From: Micromonospora sp. NBC_01796
GTDB taxonomy: Bacteria; Actinomycetota; Actinomycetes; Mycobacteriales; Micromonosporaceae
Assembly (NCBI RefSeq): GCF_035917455.1
Contig: NZ_CP109078.1
Span: forward strand, 2,480,001 to 2,544,000
Reading direction: 5' to 3'
Length of the DNA: 64,000 nucleotides
The notes beneath the pieces were generated by a model, which was not told the origin of the DNA, made no database searches, and saw only the letters and a list, made by a program, of their open reading frames with translations. This document shows, in pieces, positions 45,185 through 53,729 of the stretch. How positions within the stretch are numbered: the stretch's first letter is position 1; each line of letters begins with the position of its first letter. The translations under genes and the position numbers were made by a program.

Positions 45185-46837
45185 TTACTCGGTCCCTTCT
45201 CGGCCCCCGGCACCGCGTTCCACCGCGGCGACGAGCTGGTTGAACTCGTCGGCGAATCCGGCATAGTCGGTGCGCGGCAACCCACCGGCCTCGATCAAGC
45301 TACTACCGCCCGTCGTGGACCCATCCTCCGGGGCGGCCGGAGTGACCCGGAACCAGACCCGGCGCCGTCGCCCGAACAGCGAGAACATCAGCCCGATCAG
45401 CAGCAGTACCGAGCTGACCAGCATCAACGTCGAGGCCGGGGCGTACCGGACGCTGAGCGTTATGTACTGCTGGGTGCCCAGGAACTCGACCGTCGTACCG
45501 TCGTCGAGCGTCCACCTGTCGTTCGGGCGGAGCAGCTTCGCCTCCCCCACCTGGGTCAGCTTGCCCTCGCGTACCTGCTCCTGGTTGAGGCTGTAGACCG
45601 AGGACGGCATCCCGGCGTCCATGCCCAGGTTGCCCCGGTACGGGATCAGCATCAGGGCCGGGTTGCGCTCAGCCGGGAACTGCGAGCGTACGAAGGGCGC
45701 CTCGTCGGGCGCGGTCGGCAGGTAGATGCCCTCGAACGCGACCTGGGCCTTCGGGTCGCGCTGCCCGGTCGACGGGTCGAGGTTCACGTCCGGAAACGTG
45801 GCCACGCCCTCGCTGGTCAGGTTGCCGTCGTTGCTCAGGAACGGGAACGTCTGCGTCTGCGACCTGCCGTTGCGGTCGGTGTAGCGGATCACCGGGGCGT
45901 AACCGTGGCCGAGCAGGTAGACGTTCGCCCCGTCCAGCCGCAGCGGGGAGTTGACCGAGAAGTCCGCCGCCCGCTGCGCGCCGCCGTCCTGGTCCACCAG
46001 GACCGAGGCGCTGAACGACTCAGGTTGCCCGGACGGCAGGAACCGGGCCTTGAAGTTGGTCAGCTCCAGGCAGAACCGGGGCAGGTCGGTGGCGTGCACC
46101 CGGGGCCCGAGACCGGACTCGCTGAACTGGTCGAGGGTGCTGCAGAAGGAGGAGTCCTTGCCGGCGACGAGCAGCCGGTTGCCGTGCCACCCGTACCAGG
46201 AACCGAACGCGACCCCGACGAGCATGGCCAGCAGCGAGATGTGGAAGAGCAGGTTGCCGCTCTCCTTGAGGTAGCCCTTCTCGGCCGCGACGGTGTTGCC
46301 CCGGACCACCACCCGCCAGCGCCGCTTGCGCAGCATCGCCGCGATCGCCGACAGCTCCGCGTCCGCGTCGCCCCGCGCCCCGGCCACGTCCCGGTCGGCC
46401 AGGACCGCGTGTTGCGGCAGCCGGTCCAACCGCTTCGGACCCACCGGCGGTACGGAACGCAGCGTACGGAAGTGGTCGCGCAATCGCGGGGCGATGCAGC
46501 CCACCAGCGAGGTGAACAGCAGCAGGTAGATCGCGGAGAACCAGATCGAGGCGAAGACGTCGAAGCCGCCGATCCGGTCGAGTACCGGGGCGAGGTCGGG
46601 GTGCTGGTCGAAGTAGGCGTTGACCTTCTCCGGGTTGATGTTGCGCTGCGGGAGCACCGAGCCGGGAATGGCGGCGACGGCGAGCAGGAAGAGCAGGATC
46701 AGCGCCGTACGCATGCTGGTGAGCTGCCGCCACGAGTTGCGCAGCAGCGCGAGCACCGCGTTGGACCGGCGTACCTTCGGTGGGCCGCTGCCGGTGGTGT
46801 CCGTACCGGGGTCGGTCCGCTGTTCGACGCTGGACAT
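45185..46837 (-). CDS. resB: Cytochrome c biogenesis protein ResB
   Basis: The protein is 550 residues. ResB features: three N-terminal membrane helices (TSMRTALILLFLLAVAAIPGSVLPQ; ASIWFSAIYLLLFTSLVGCIAPR; GNLLFHISLLAMLVGVAFGSW), a large outer domain with FSVNSPLRLDGANVYLLGHGYAPVI, and a last helix before FGRRRRVWFRV. It is the partner of CcsB in heme delivery. Its ATG overlaps the ccdA stop. Confidence 0.92.
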   Translation of the reverse strand: MSSVEQRTDPGTDTTGSGPPKVRRSNAVLALLRNSWRQLTSMRTALILLFLLAVAAIPGSVLPQRNINPEKVNAYFDQHPDLAPVLDRIGGFDVFASIWFSAIYLLLFTSLVGCIAPRLRDHFRTLRSVPPVGPKRLDRLPQHAVLADRDVAGARGDADAELSAIAAMLRKRRWRVVVRGNTVAAEKGYLKESGNLLFHISLLAMLVGVAFGSWYGWHGNRLLVAGKDSSFCSTLDQFSESGLGPRVHATDLPRFCLELTNFKARFLPSGQPESFSASVLVDQDGGAQRAADFSVNSPLRLDGANVYLLGHGYAPVIRYTDRNGRSQTQTFPFLSNDGNLTSEGVATFPDVNLDPSTGQRDPKAQVAFEGIYLPTAPDEAPFVRSQFPAERNPALMLIPYRGNLGMDAGMPSSVYSLNQEQVREGKLTQVGEAKLLRPNDRWTLDDGTTVEFLGTQQYITLSVRYAPASTLMLVSSVLLLIGLMFSLFGRRRRVWFRVTPAAPEDGSTTGGSSLIEAGGLPRTDYAGFADEFNQLVAAVERGAGGREGTE

Positions 46838-47682
46838 CAGATGCTGACCTCACCCACGCCGAACGTCGTCTGCAACCAGATCACGAAGTTGAGCCACCCG
46901 CCGGTGACCAGGGCCAGCCCGATCACGATCAGCAGCGCCCCACCGATCCTGGTGACCCACGCGCTGTTGCGCCGGACCGCCTTGAACACCCCGAGCAGGC
47001 GACGGAAGGCCAGCCCGAAGATCACGAACGGCAGCCCGAGCCCGAGGCAGTACGCCACCGCCAGCAGCGCGGCCCGGTCGGTCTGCCCACCGGCGGCGGC
47101 CATCCCGAGTACCGCGCCGAGCGTCGGCCCGGAACAGGGCAGCCAGGACAGGGCGAACACCGCACCGAAGACCGGGGCACCGATCAGCCCGGCCGCCGGC
47201 AGCCGCTGGATCCGGAACTCGCGTTGCAGGCCGGGGACCAGTCCCAGGTAGGCGAGGCCGAGCAGGATGATCAGCACCCCCACGCCGATCTCCAGCGGCC
47301 GACGGTGGGCGAGGAGGACGCGGCCCACACTGGCGACGAGGATCGCGCTGAGCACGTACACGACGGTGAAGCCGGCGATGAACAACATCGTGCCGGCGAG
47401 GACCCGACCCTTGACCGCGCGAGCCTCCCGGCTCGCCACCGCCACCCCGCCGCCCCCGTCCGGAAAGGCGCCTTCCGGGGCGGGACCCGATGACGCGGTG
47501 CCCTGCCTGGCGCCGGTGGCACCGAGGTCTGCGCCGGCCAGGCCGGTGACGTACGACAGGTAGCCGGGGACCAGCGGGAGGATGCACGGCGACAGGAAGC
47601 TGACCAGGCCGGCGAGGGCGGCGGCGGCGAATGCCAGCAGCAGCGGCCCGTCCTCGGCGAGGCGGGCGAAGGTGTCGCCCAT
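46837..47682 (-). CDS. ccdA: Thiol-disulfide membrane transporter CcdA
   Basis: The protein is 281 residues with six membrane helices and the two redox cysteines in FLSPCILPLVPGYLSYVTG near residue 33 and LSWLPCSGPTLGAVLG near 180. CcdA brings reducing power across the membrane to ResA, so that the CxxCH cysteines of apocytochromes stay reduced. A non-conserved Gly/Ala-rich loop (about residues 55-85) is an actinobacterial insert. The gene overlaps resA and resB by single bases. Confidence 0.92.
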   Translation of the reverse strand: MGDTFARLAEDGPLLLAFAAAALAGLVSFLSPCILPLVPGYLSYVTGLAGADLGATGARQGTASSGPAPEGAFPDGGGGVAVASREARAVKGRVLAGTMLFIAGFTVVYVLSAILVASVGRVLLAHRRPLEIGVGVLIILLGLAYLGLVPGLQREFRIQRLPAAGLIGAPVFGAVFALSWLPCSGPTLGAVLGMAAAGGQTDRAALLAVAYCLGLGLPFVIFGLAFRRLLGVFKAVRRNSAWVTRIGGALLIVIGLALVTGGWLNFVIWLQTTFGVGEVSI

Positions 47683-48341
47683 CAGCGGGCCACCGGGGAC
47701 GATGAGCCCATCGGGGACGGCGAGCCGGCGCCGGGCGCCGGGGACGGCGAGCCGGTCGGCGCGCCCCCGGTCGCCGGTGCTTCGGCGGCGACCCGGGCCA
47801 CCACCGGCTCCAGCATCGAGCGCAGGACCGGCTTGCGGAAGACGGCCGCGATCCGGCCCTCCCGGTCGAGCACGATCGTCGCCGGGGTGCTGTTCGGCGG
47901 GATCTCGAAGTTGAGCGCCACCCGGTTACCCGGGTCGAACAGGCTCGGGTAGGTCACCCCGAGGCTCTGCTCGAACGCCTTGGCCTTGTCCCGGCCGTCC
48001 TGGACGTTCACGCCGAGGAACCGGACCCCCTGCTGGGCGGTCGCCTGGTAGGTGCCTTCGAGGTCGTCCGCCTCGGCCCGGCAGGGCGCGCACCACGAAC
48101 CCCAGAAGTTGACCACGACCACCTGGCCCCGGTCCTGGGTCAGGTCGTACCGGCCGCCGTCGAGCAGGTCACCGCTGATCCTGGTGGCCGGGGCCCGGTT
48201 CTCCGGGCTGCACTCGATCGCCTTGTCCGCGTTGGTCGAGCACTTCGACTCCCAGTTCTCGCCGCCGGAGCAGCCGGTCAGCGCCACCACCGTGACGGCG
48301 GCGAGCGCGACACCGAGCCAGACCCGCGGCAGGAGTCTCAT
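47682..48341 (-). CDS. resA: TlpA/ResA-like thioredoxin lipoprotein
   Basis: The protein is 219 residues from ATG 48341. A lipobox (ALAAVTVVALTGC) predicts lipid anchoring at the outer face. The thioredoxin domain has VVNFWGSWCAPCRAEADDL (active-site W-C-x-x-C) and the cis-proline in NSTPATIVLDREG. It reduces apocytochrome c before heme attachment, receiving electrons from CcdA. The Ser/Pro/Gly tail is a linker-like extension. Confidence 0.9.
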   Translation of the reverse strand: MRLLPRVWLGVALAAVTVVALTGCSGGENWESKCSTNADKAIECSPENRAPATRISGDLLDGGRYDLTQDRGQVVVVNFWGSWCAPCRAEADDLEGTYQATAQQGVRFLGVNVQDGRDKAKAFEQSLGVTYPSLFDPGNRVALNFEIPPNSTPATIVLDREGRIAAVFRKPVLRSMLEPVVARVAAEAPATGGAPTGSPSPAPGAGSPSPMGSSSPVAR

Positions 48342-48345
48342 GTCG

Positions 48346-48993
48346 TCAAGCCCCCTTGGCCGTCCGTGCGGTCGGTGACATGGCAACCAGGTGCGCGGCC
48401 GGCTCGGAGTAGCCGATGCCGACGACCTTGGCCCCCTCGAAGTGGAACGAGGTGAGACTGGCGAGCCCGCACTGGCGCTTGCGCGGGTCGTGCCAGAGAC
48501 GCTTGCGCTCGACGTACCGGCGCAGGGTCCAGATCGGGAGCTGGTGCGAGACGCAGACCGCCTCGCGTCCCTCGGCGGCCACCCGGGCGGCGTGTACGGC
48601 GGCGAACATCCGCTCGGCGATCACCCGGTACGCCTCGCCCCAGGACGGGGTCACCGGGTCCCGCAGCACCCACCAGTTGCGCGGGTCGCTGAACGAGCCG
48701 TCGCCGGGCGACACCCGCTTGCCCTCGAACCAGTTGGCGCTCTCGATCAGCCGGTCGTCGACCGCCACCGGCAGGCCGAGCTGGGCCGCGAACGGTTCCG
48801 CGGTCTGCTGGGCGCGCTCGAGCGGGCTCGCCACCACGTACGCGAGGTCGCGGTCGGCGAGCGACTGGGCCGCCGCCTTGGCCATCTGGACACCCAGCTC
48901 GGACAGGCGGAAACCGGGCAGCCGACCGTAGAGGATCTTGTCGGGGTTGTATACCTCCCCGTGCCGCAGCACGTGGACGACCGTCTTGCTCAC
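48346..48993 (-). CDS. Histidine phosphatase (phosphoglycerate mutase-like) family protein
   Basis: The protein is 215 residues from GTG 48993, preceded by GGGGGG. The catalytic motif is HVLRHGEVYNP near residue 8, with SPLERAQQTAEPFA, and the second histidine in AVCVSHQLPIW near 155. It lies four bases after hemL and four before resA, a position conserved in many actinobacterial heme/cytochrome operons, but its substrate is unknown. Confidence 0.88.
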   Translation of the reverse strand: MSKTVVHVLRHGEVYNPDKILYGRLPGFRLSELGVQMAKAAAQSLADRDLAYVVASPLERAQQTAEPFAAQLGLPVAVDDRLIESANWFEGKRVSPGDGSFSDPRNWWVLRDPVTPSWGEAYRVIAERMFAAVHAARVAAEGREAVCVSHQLPIWTLRRYVERKRLWHDPRKRQCGLASLTSFHFEGAKVVGIGYSEPAAHLVAMSPTARTAKGA

Positions 48994-48997
48994 TTGC

Positions 48998-50335
48998 CTA
49001 CCCCCCGAGACTGGCCGCCGCTGCCGCAGCCGCTGCCACGGGCAGGGCTGCCGCGTACTGCTCCAACGCGGCGTCGTCCAACGCCGCCGACACGAACCAC
49101 GACTCGAAGGCGCTCGGCGGCAGGTAGACGCCGTGGGCCAGCATCGCGTGGAAGAACGCCCGGAACGCGGACACGTCCTGGGTACGAGCGGACTCGTAGT
49201 CGACCACGTCGTTGTCGGTGAAGAAGATCGAGAACATGCTGCCCGCGTACGACAGGTTGTGCGGCACCCCGGCGGCGGCCAGCGCGTCGCTCGCCAGCTT
49301 GCCCACGGCGGCGGCGTTGGTGTCCAGCCGCTGGTAGAGCGCGTCGTCGGCGAGCCGGAGCGTGGCCAGCCCGGCGGCGCAGGCGAGCGGGTTACCCGAG
49401 AGGGTCCCGGCCTGGTAGACCGGCCCGGCCGGGGCGAGGCGCGACATGATCTCGGCCCGGCCACCGAAGGCCGCCGCCGGCAGTCCGCCGCCCATCACCT
49501 TGCCGTACGTGAACAGGTCCGCGTCGACCGGTTCGAGCCCGGCCCAGCCTCCCGCCGACACCCGGAACCCGGTCATCACCTCGTCCACCACCAGCAGGGC
49601 GCCGTACGCGTGGGCGATGCTGGCCAGGGCGGCGTTGAAGCCCTCGCGGGGAGCCACCACGCCCATGTTGCCCGGCGCCGCCTCGGTGATGATCGCGGCG
49701 ATGTGCTGGCCCTCCTCGGCGAACGCGGCCTCGACCGCGGCCACGTCGTTGTACGGCAGCACGATCGTCTCGCTCGCCGCGGCGCCGGTGACACCGGGCG
49801 AGTCGGGCAGTCCCAGGGTGGCCACGCCGGAGCCGGCCGCGGCGAGCAGCGCGTCCACATGCCCGTGGTAGCACCCGGCGAACTTGACGATCTTCGAGCG
49901 ACCGGTGAAACCACGGGCCAGCCGGATCGCCGTCATGGTCGCCTCGGTACCCGAGTTGACCAGGCGGACCTGCTCCACCGGCGTACGCGCGACAATCTCG
50001 GTGGCCAGGTCGACCTCGCCCGGCGTGGGCGTACCGAAGCTGGTGCCGAGCGCGGCGGCGGCCTGGACGGCGGCGACCACCTCGGGATGGGCGTGCCCGG
50101 CGATCAACGGTCCCCAGGAGCAGACCAGGTCGACGTAACGCCGGCCGTCGGCGTCGAACAGCCACGGGCCGGAGCCACGGACCATGAAGCGGGGGGTGCC
50201 CCCGACCGCCTGGAACGCGCGTACGGGGGAGTTGACCCCGCCCGGCACGATGGCGCGGGCGCGGTTGAACAGGGCCTCGGAAGCCGGGGCGTCGGCCGGG
50301 TACGGGCCGGTGCCGGCAGAGTACGTATCGGTCAC
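48998..50335 (-). CDS. hemL: Glutamate-1-semialdehyde 2,1-aminomutase HemL
   Basis: This 445-residue PLP enzyme converts glutamate-1-semialdehyde to 5-aminolevulinate, the first dedicated heme precursor in the C5 pathway. Motifs: [62 protein letters not shown], and the PLP lysine in [20 protein letters not shown] near residue 280. It is the first gene of a six-gene run into resA-ccdA-resB-ccsB, coupling heme supply with cytochrome c assembly. Confidence 0.94.
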   Translation of the reverse strand: MTDTYSAGTGPYPADAPASEALFNRARAIVPGGVNSPVRAFQAVGGTPRFMVRGSGPWLFDADGRRYVDLVCSWGPLIAGHAHPEVVAAVQAAAALGTSFGTPTPGEVDLATEIVARTPVEQVRLVNSGTEATMTAIRLARGFTGRSKIVKFAGCYHGHVDALLAAAGSGVATLGLPDSPGVTGAAASETIVLPYNDVAAVEAAFAEEGQHIAAIITEAAPGNMGVVAPREGFNAALASIAHAYGALLVVDEVMTGFRVSAGGWAGLEPVDADLFTYGKVMGGGLPAAAFGGRAEIMSRLAPAGPVYQAGTLSGNPLACAAGLATLRLADDALYQRLDTNAAAVGKLASDALAAAGVPHNLSYAGSMFSIFFTDNDVVDYESARTQDVSAFRAFFHAMLAHGVYLPPSAFESWFVSAALDDAALEQYAAALPVAAAAAAAASLGG

Positions 50336-50490
50336 GGTGCCGCCATTCTGTCAGCGCTGCCGCACAGCAGGGTAACCACCCCTGCTGGGGTAACCCCGCT
50401 CACGTCCCGCTCGCCTGTCCGGAGCGGGCCCGACAGCGCGGCGGTACGCCTCACCCGGCCGAGTCACCTAGATCGCGATACGCTGATCCG

Positions 50491-50826
50491 GTGGAGCGAG
50501 CCGAGCTGACCATCGCGGTCCAGCGGACCGCCGACGAGGTGACTCTCAGCCTCGCCGGCGAAATTGACATGCTCACCGCCAGCCGGCTGTCGGCCGTCGT
50601 GAACGAGGCACTTTCCGACGCCCCGCCCCGGTTGGTACTTGATCTCGCCGGAGTCACCTTCTGTGACTCGCAGGGCCTCGGCACCCTGGTCGTACTGAGC
50701 CGCAAGGCCAGTCACGCCCAGACCCTCCTGGTCCTCACCAACGTGGGCGACTTCCTCCTCCGGGTCCTCGACATCACCGGCCTCCGGTCCGCCCTGATGA
50801 TCCGCAACGAACCCGCCAACAGCTAG
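50491..50826 (+). CDS. STAS-domain anti-sigma factor antagonist
   Basis: The protein is 111 residues with the classical STAS pattern: VTLSLAGEIDMLTASRLSAVVNEAL, PRLVLDLAGVTFCDSQGLGTLVVL (the phosphorylatable serine in D-S-Q-G), VLTNVGDFLLRVLDITGL. Such proteins free a sigma factor by binding its anti-sigma kinase when unphosphorylated. TACGCT about 7 bases before the GTG suggests a leaderless start. A broken second copy lies at 52764. The SpoIIE phosphatase/ATPase at 58842 is a possible partner. Confidence 0.87.
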   Translation: MERAELTIAVQRTADEVTLSLAGEIDMLTASRLSAVVNEALSDAPPRLVLDLAGVTFCDSQGLGTLVVLSRKASHAQTLLVLTNVGDFLLRVLDITGLRSALMIRNEPANS

Positions 50827-50838
50827 GCCCTGACCGGG

Positions 50839-51402
50839 TTACTCGCGTACCAGTCCCGGCGGTAGGGCGTCCTCGTCGGGTCCGACCGGGCGGGCGTTGA
50901 CCAGCGGGTTGTGGCGCAGGGCGGCGATCAGGTCGGCGGTGCCGCCGATGTCGGTCCAGGTGTCGTCCCAGAGGGCGGAGACGAGCCAGGACCGGTCGGC
51001 GGGGAAGAACAGATCGGGCAGCGGCCCGTCGCCGCGCATGTGACCGGTCCGCCAGGTGAGAGCCTGTTCGGGACCGGCCTCGACCAGCACGTACGGCCAG
51101 TTCCAGTAGAGGAACACCCTCGGGGCATCCGGGAAGACGATGTCGTGCGGCCCCGTTTCGAGGTAGCCCAGCCACCAGGGCTGGTCGGGGGTGTGCCGGG
51201 CGAGCACGTCGACCACGGCGCGTTCGTGGGCCACGTAACCGACACCCTCGGGCGGGTAGAAAGTGGCGTACGCCTCGAACACCGGCGGGATCGCCGTGGT
51301 GATCGTGAGATCCTCCGTGGTCTGGCCGACGAGCCAGGCCACGTCGTCAGCCGTGCCGATCCGCCAGCTCCGCCCATCCCTGGTGACCTCCATACCTCCC
51401 AT
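50839..51402 (-). CDS. Hypothetical protein
   Basis: The protein is 187 residues from ATG 51402, or 184 from ATG 51393; neither has a good ribosome site. It is soluble and rich in aromatics: WRIGTADDVAWLVGQTTEDL, PPVFEAYATFYPPEG, PWWLGYLETGPHDIVFPDAPRVFLYWNWPYVLVEAG, RSWLVSALWDDTWTDIGG. I recognise no family. It lies between the STAS gene and the 116-residue gene on the opposite strand. Confidence 0.55.
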   Translation of the reverse strand: MGGMEVTRDGRSWRIGTADDVAWLVGQTTEDLTITTAIPPVFEAYATFYPPEGVGYVAHERAVVDVLARHTPDQPWWLGYLETGPHDIVFPDAPRVFLYWNWPYVLVEAGPEQALTWRTGHMRGDGPLPDLFFPADRSWLVSALWDDTWTDIGGTADLIAALRHNPLVNARPVGPDEDALPPGLVRE

Positions 51403-51488
51403 CCAACCGGAAGTCGGCCAGCGAGCTGTGGCGAACCGCTGCCCCCGGAGGGGCACGAATCCGCCACAGCCCACCCGGTCAATCCGGG

Positions 51489-51839
51489 TCACGGTTGGGT
51501 GGGGGCGCCGACGAGGTGGCGCATGGAGGTCCGGAACTCGGCTCGACTGTCGTTCATGCCCTCGGAGATCGCGGCGTGTGCCTCGTCCAGCCGGACGAGT
51601 ACGTCCGCAAGGTGCGTGAGCCCGTCGCCGAGCTGCCATGCCTGCCACTGACCGCGCAACTTGTCGAGCGCCTGGGCCAACAGCTCAAGCGTGAGTTCGT
51701 GGGCGGCGATGGCGGCGACGGATCCGATCGCCTCTCCCACCACGTCGGGTTCGTCCGCGATCAGCTCAAGCAGCTCACGCGCGTCGATCTCGTAACCGAG
51801 TTCGGCGGCCATCTTGCACACCTGGTCACGAAGGTCCAC
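51489..51839 (-). CDS. Hypothetical helical protein downstream of a GntR regulator
   Basis: The protein is 116 residues from GTG 51839, with GGGGA ahead. It is all helical: RDQVCKMAAELGYEIDARELLELIADE, VGEAIGSVAAIAAHELTLELLAQALDKLRGQW, THLADVLVRLDEAHAAISEGM. No domain is recognised. Two palindromes (51863-51878 and 51882-51922) separate it from the end of the GntR gene, so control by that regulator is likely. Confidence 0.55.
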   Translation of the reverse strand: MDLRDQVCKMAAELGYEIDARELLELIADEPDVVGEAIGSVAAIAAHELTLELLAQALDKLRGQWQAWQLGDGLTHLADVLVRLDEAHAAISEGMNDSRAEFRTSMRHLVGAPTQP

Positions 51840-51881
51840 GTCATTCCCCAATCCCTGGGCGAAATCGATGGATCGATTCTT

Positions 51882-51922
51882 GCCTAGACTTCGAACTCTT
51901 GGCAAGAGTTGTAAGTCTAGGC
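51882..51922. promoter_or_regulatory. 41-base nested palindrome, probable GntR operator
   Basis: GCCTAGACTT and AAGTCTAGGC form the outer ten-base arms, with AACTCTT-GGC-AAGAGTT inside. It overlaps the last codons of the gntR gene and lies upstream of the 116-residue gene. A second palindrome AATCGAT-GG-ATCGATT follows at 51863-51878. Both are A+T-rich for this genome and suit a dimeric repressor. Confidence 0.55.
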
Positions 51923-52663
51923 CGGGAACTCGTACTCCAGCTCGTACGCGGTTGCATCGAGAACCATCCGCGTCACCTCCACACAGCGGTCGGTCCCGTC
52001 GTAGGCGAATCGGGTGATCTCGATGACCCGAGCACCGGCGCCGGACGAGAGGGCGAGCTGTTCACGCTCCTGCGGATTCGGCGCCCGGTCGGTCAGCCGC
52101 TCGACGAACCGCACCGGAGCGAAGCCCAGTTCGGCCAGCCGGGCGTAGGCGCCGCCGGGTCCGGTGTCCGTGTAGGTGATCGCCGTCCCGCGTACCAGTT
52201 CCAGCGGAAGGTAGGAGGTGGCCAACTGGACCGGGCGGCCGTCGACCTCGAACCGTCGCGCCCGGCTCAGCACTGCGGCGTCGTTGTCCACGCCGAGCGC
52301 CGTCGCCACGTACTCCGGTGCCGGCACCTCCCCGACCACGACGTCCAGGACCCTTGCCCGTACGCCGGTGTCGTGGTCCTGGATGGCTCGACCCTGTCCC
52401 CAGTGGGAGCGGGAAAGTCGGCCCGGCGAACTGCGCCGGATCCGTTCGAACCGGCGGACGTAAGCGCCCGCGCCCTGCCGGGTGACGACCAGGCCCTCGC
52501 CGCGCAGCACATTAACCGCGTTGTGCGCGACGGTCGTTGTTACGCCGAATTGGGCGGCCAACTCCGGCAACGACGGCATCCGGTCGCCCTGTGCCAGCTC
52601 TCCGGAGAGGATGGCGGCCCGGATCTCGTCCGCGACCCGCTGGTACGCCGGCCCACTGCCCAC
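51917..52663 (-). CDS. GntR-family regulator with UTRA domain (HutC type)
   Basis: The protein is 248 residues from GTG 52663; the open frame continues upstream but overlaps the STAS remnant. The N-terminal winged helix reads AYQRVADEIRAAILSGELAQGDRMPSLPELAAQFGVTTTVAHNAVNVLRGEGLVV. The C-terminal half is a UTRA effector domain (VLSRARRFEVDGRPVQLATSYLPLELV, FVERLTDRAPNPQEREQLAL). The ligand is unknown. It probably acts on the palindrome at its own 3' end. Confidence 0.85.
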   Translation of the reverse strand: MGSGPAYQRVADEIRAAILSGELAQGDRMPSLPELAAQFGVTTTVAHNAVNVLRGEGLVVTRQGAGAYVRRFERIRRSSPGRLSRSHWGQGRAIQDHDTGVRARVLDVVVGEVPAPEYVATALGVDNDAAVLSRARRFEVDGRPVQLATSYLPLELVRGTAITYTDTGPGGAYARLAELGFAPVRFVERLTDRAPNPQEREQLALSSGAGARVIEITRFAYDGTDRCVEVTRMVLDATAYELEYEFPA

Positions 52664-52763
52664 GACTCTGCCCAGAACCCTTCCCGCCGACGAACAGTGC
52701 GACTCTACGCGCCGGACACCCTCGAACCGGACGCCGGCCGATCGCCGCCTCGCCGCCGCAGAC

Positions 52764-52968
52764 CGACCAGCGCAGACAAGGTGATCCTGAGCCTCGCCGG
52801 CGAAATTGACATGCTCACCGCCAGCCGACTGTCCGCCGTCGTAAACGAGGCCAGTCACGCCCAGATCCTCCTGGTCCTCACCAACGTGGGCGATGTCCTG
52901 CTCCGGTCCTCGACATCACCGGGATGCGCTCAGCCCTGATGATCCGCAACGAACCCGCCAACAGCTAA
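52764..52968 (+). pseudogene. Broken partial copy of the STAS gene at 50491
   Basis: From about 52764 to the stop at 52966 the bases match the 50491-50826 gene closely, but two lesions are clear. An in-frame 99-base segment (33 codons: the stretch that includes the phosphorylatable serine) is missing between two GGC-containing sites, and one base is lost in CTCCGG(G)TCCTCG, which shifts the end. No start codon or ribosome site remains. Similarity stops exactly at the stop codon on the right. Confidence 0.8.
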
Positions 52969-52993
52969 CCCACCCCCTCCCCCCACCCCCTTT

Positions 52994-53078
52994 CACGCGT
53001 CGATCTTGCAGTTGTGGCGCCCAGCTTGCCCCGTTTTGGAGGTTTCGCGAACGACCACAACTGCAAGATCGACGCGTG
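52994..53078. repeat. 24-bp perfect hairpin flanked by C-rich and G-rich arms
   Basis: The arms 52994-53017 and 53055-53078 are exact inverted copies (inner part GATCTTGCAGTTGTGG) around a 37-base loop. Outside them, a C-rich strip (52969-52990) faces a G-rich strip (53079-53119) on the same strand, so the structure could extend or form a quadruplex. It lies between convergent genes. This is a dispersed-element type of hairpin, probably also acting as terminator. Confidence 0.7.
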
Positions 53079-53103
53079 GGGTGGGGGCGGGGTGGGGGCG
53101 GGG

Positions 53104-53673
53104 CTAGGAGGGGGTGGGGTGGGCGGTGTTGATCGTGAGGTTGGCGCGGGCTTGGGTGGCGTCGGAGTTGAAGAACTGTTCTTCCTCGGTCATCCACTTC
53201 TGCCAGAGCTGTTCGGCGCCTGCGAAGGATCTGTCGCGGGCGAGGCCTCGCGCGAGCCGCAGCGGCGCCGGCGCGTCGACCCAGACCGTGTAGGCGAGTC
53301 GGCCGATCGTCTCGCGGCGGGTGCAGGTGACCCCTTCGAAGATCACGATGGGCGCCCAGGGCTGGGTCTTCCACTCGCCGAGGCTGTTGCCGTACCAGTC
53401 CCTCCAGTCTCTCGCCTGGTAGTGGGCACTCTCACCGCGAAGCAGCGGCGTGAGTACCTGGGCGTCGAAGCGTGGCCACCATCCGGCGAAGTTGTCCCAG
53501 GAGACGAAGTCGTCGATCTCGATGATCGGCGCCTTCAGCACCTCGGAGAGGCCGCGGGCGAGGTGGCTCTTCCCCGAGGCGCTCGGGCCGTCGATGCCGA
53601 CAATGCGTATGCCGTTGACCGGCTCGCGGGACGCGACGGCGGCGGCAGCCTGATCCACGACGTCGACGGCCAT
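53104..53673 (-). CDS. P-loop uridine kinase-like protein
   Basis: The protein is 189 residues from ATG 53673; GTG 53709 would add 12. Walker A is GIDGPSASGKSHLARG near residue 25, followed by IIEIDDFVSWDNFAGWWPRFD, VIFEGVTCTRRE and a lid-like RLARGLARDRSFAG. This is the nucleoside or uridine kinase-like fold; a sugar or small-molecule kinase is equally possible. It lies downstream of the response regulator on the same strand. Confidence 0.7.
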   Translation of the reverse strand: MAVDVVDQAAAAVASREPVNGIRIVGIDGPSASGKSHLARGLSEVLKAPIIEIDDFVSWDNFAGWWPRFDAQVLTPLLRGESAHYQARDWRDWYGNSLGEWKTQPWAPIVIFEGVTCTRRETIGRLAYTVWVDAPAPLRLARGLARDRSFAGAEQLWQKWMTEEEQFFNSDATQARANLTINTAHPTPS

Positions 53674-53729
53674 GGGCGCAGCCCAGCCAGTGGTCGGCTG
53701 AGCTGACACATCGGTTCCGAGGGCAGCCT

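Noticed and set aside
44105-47251. 1048-codon open frame on the plus strand
   Set aside because: It is antisense to ccsB, resB and ccdA, has shadow-type Arg/Gly/Asp/Val-rich composition and no domain. High GC keeps stops rare in this frame.
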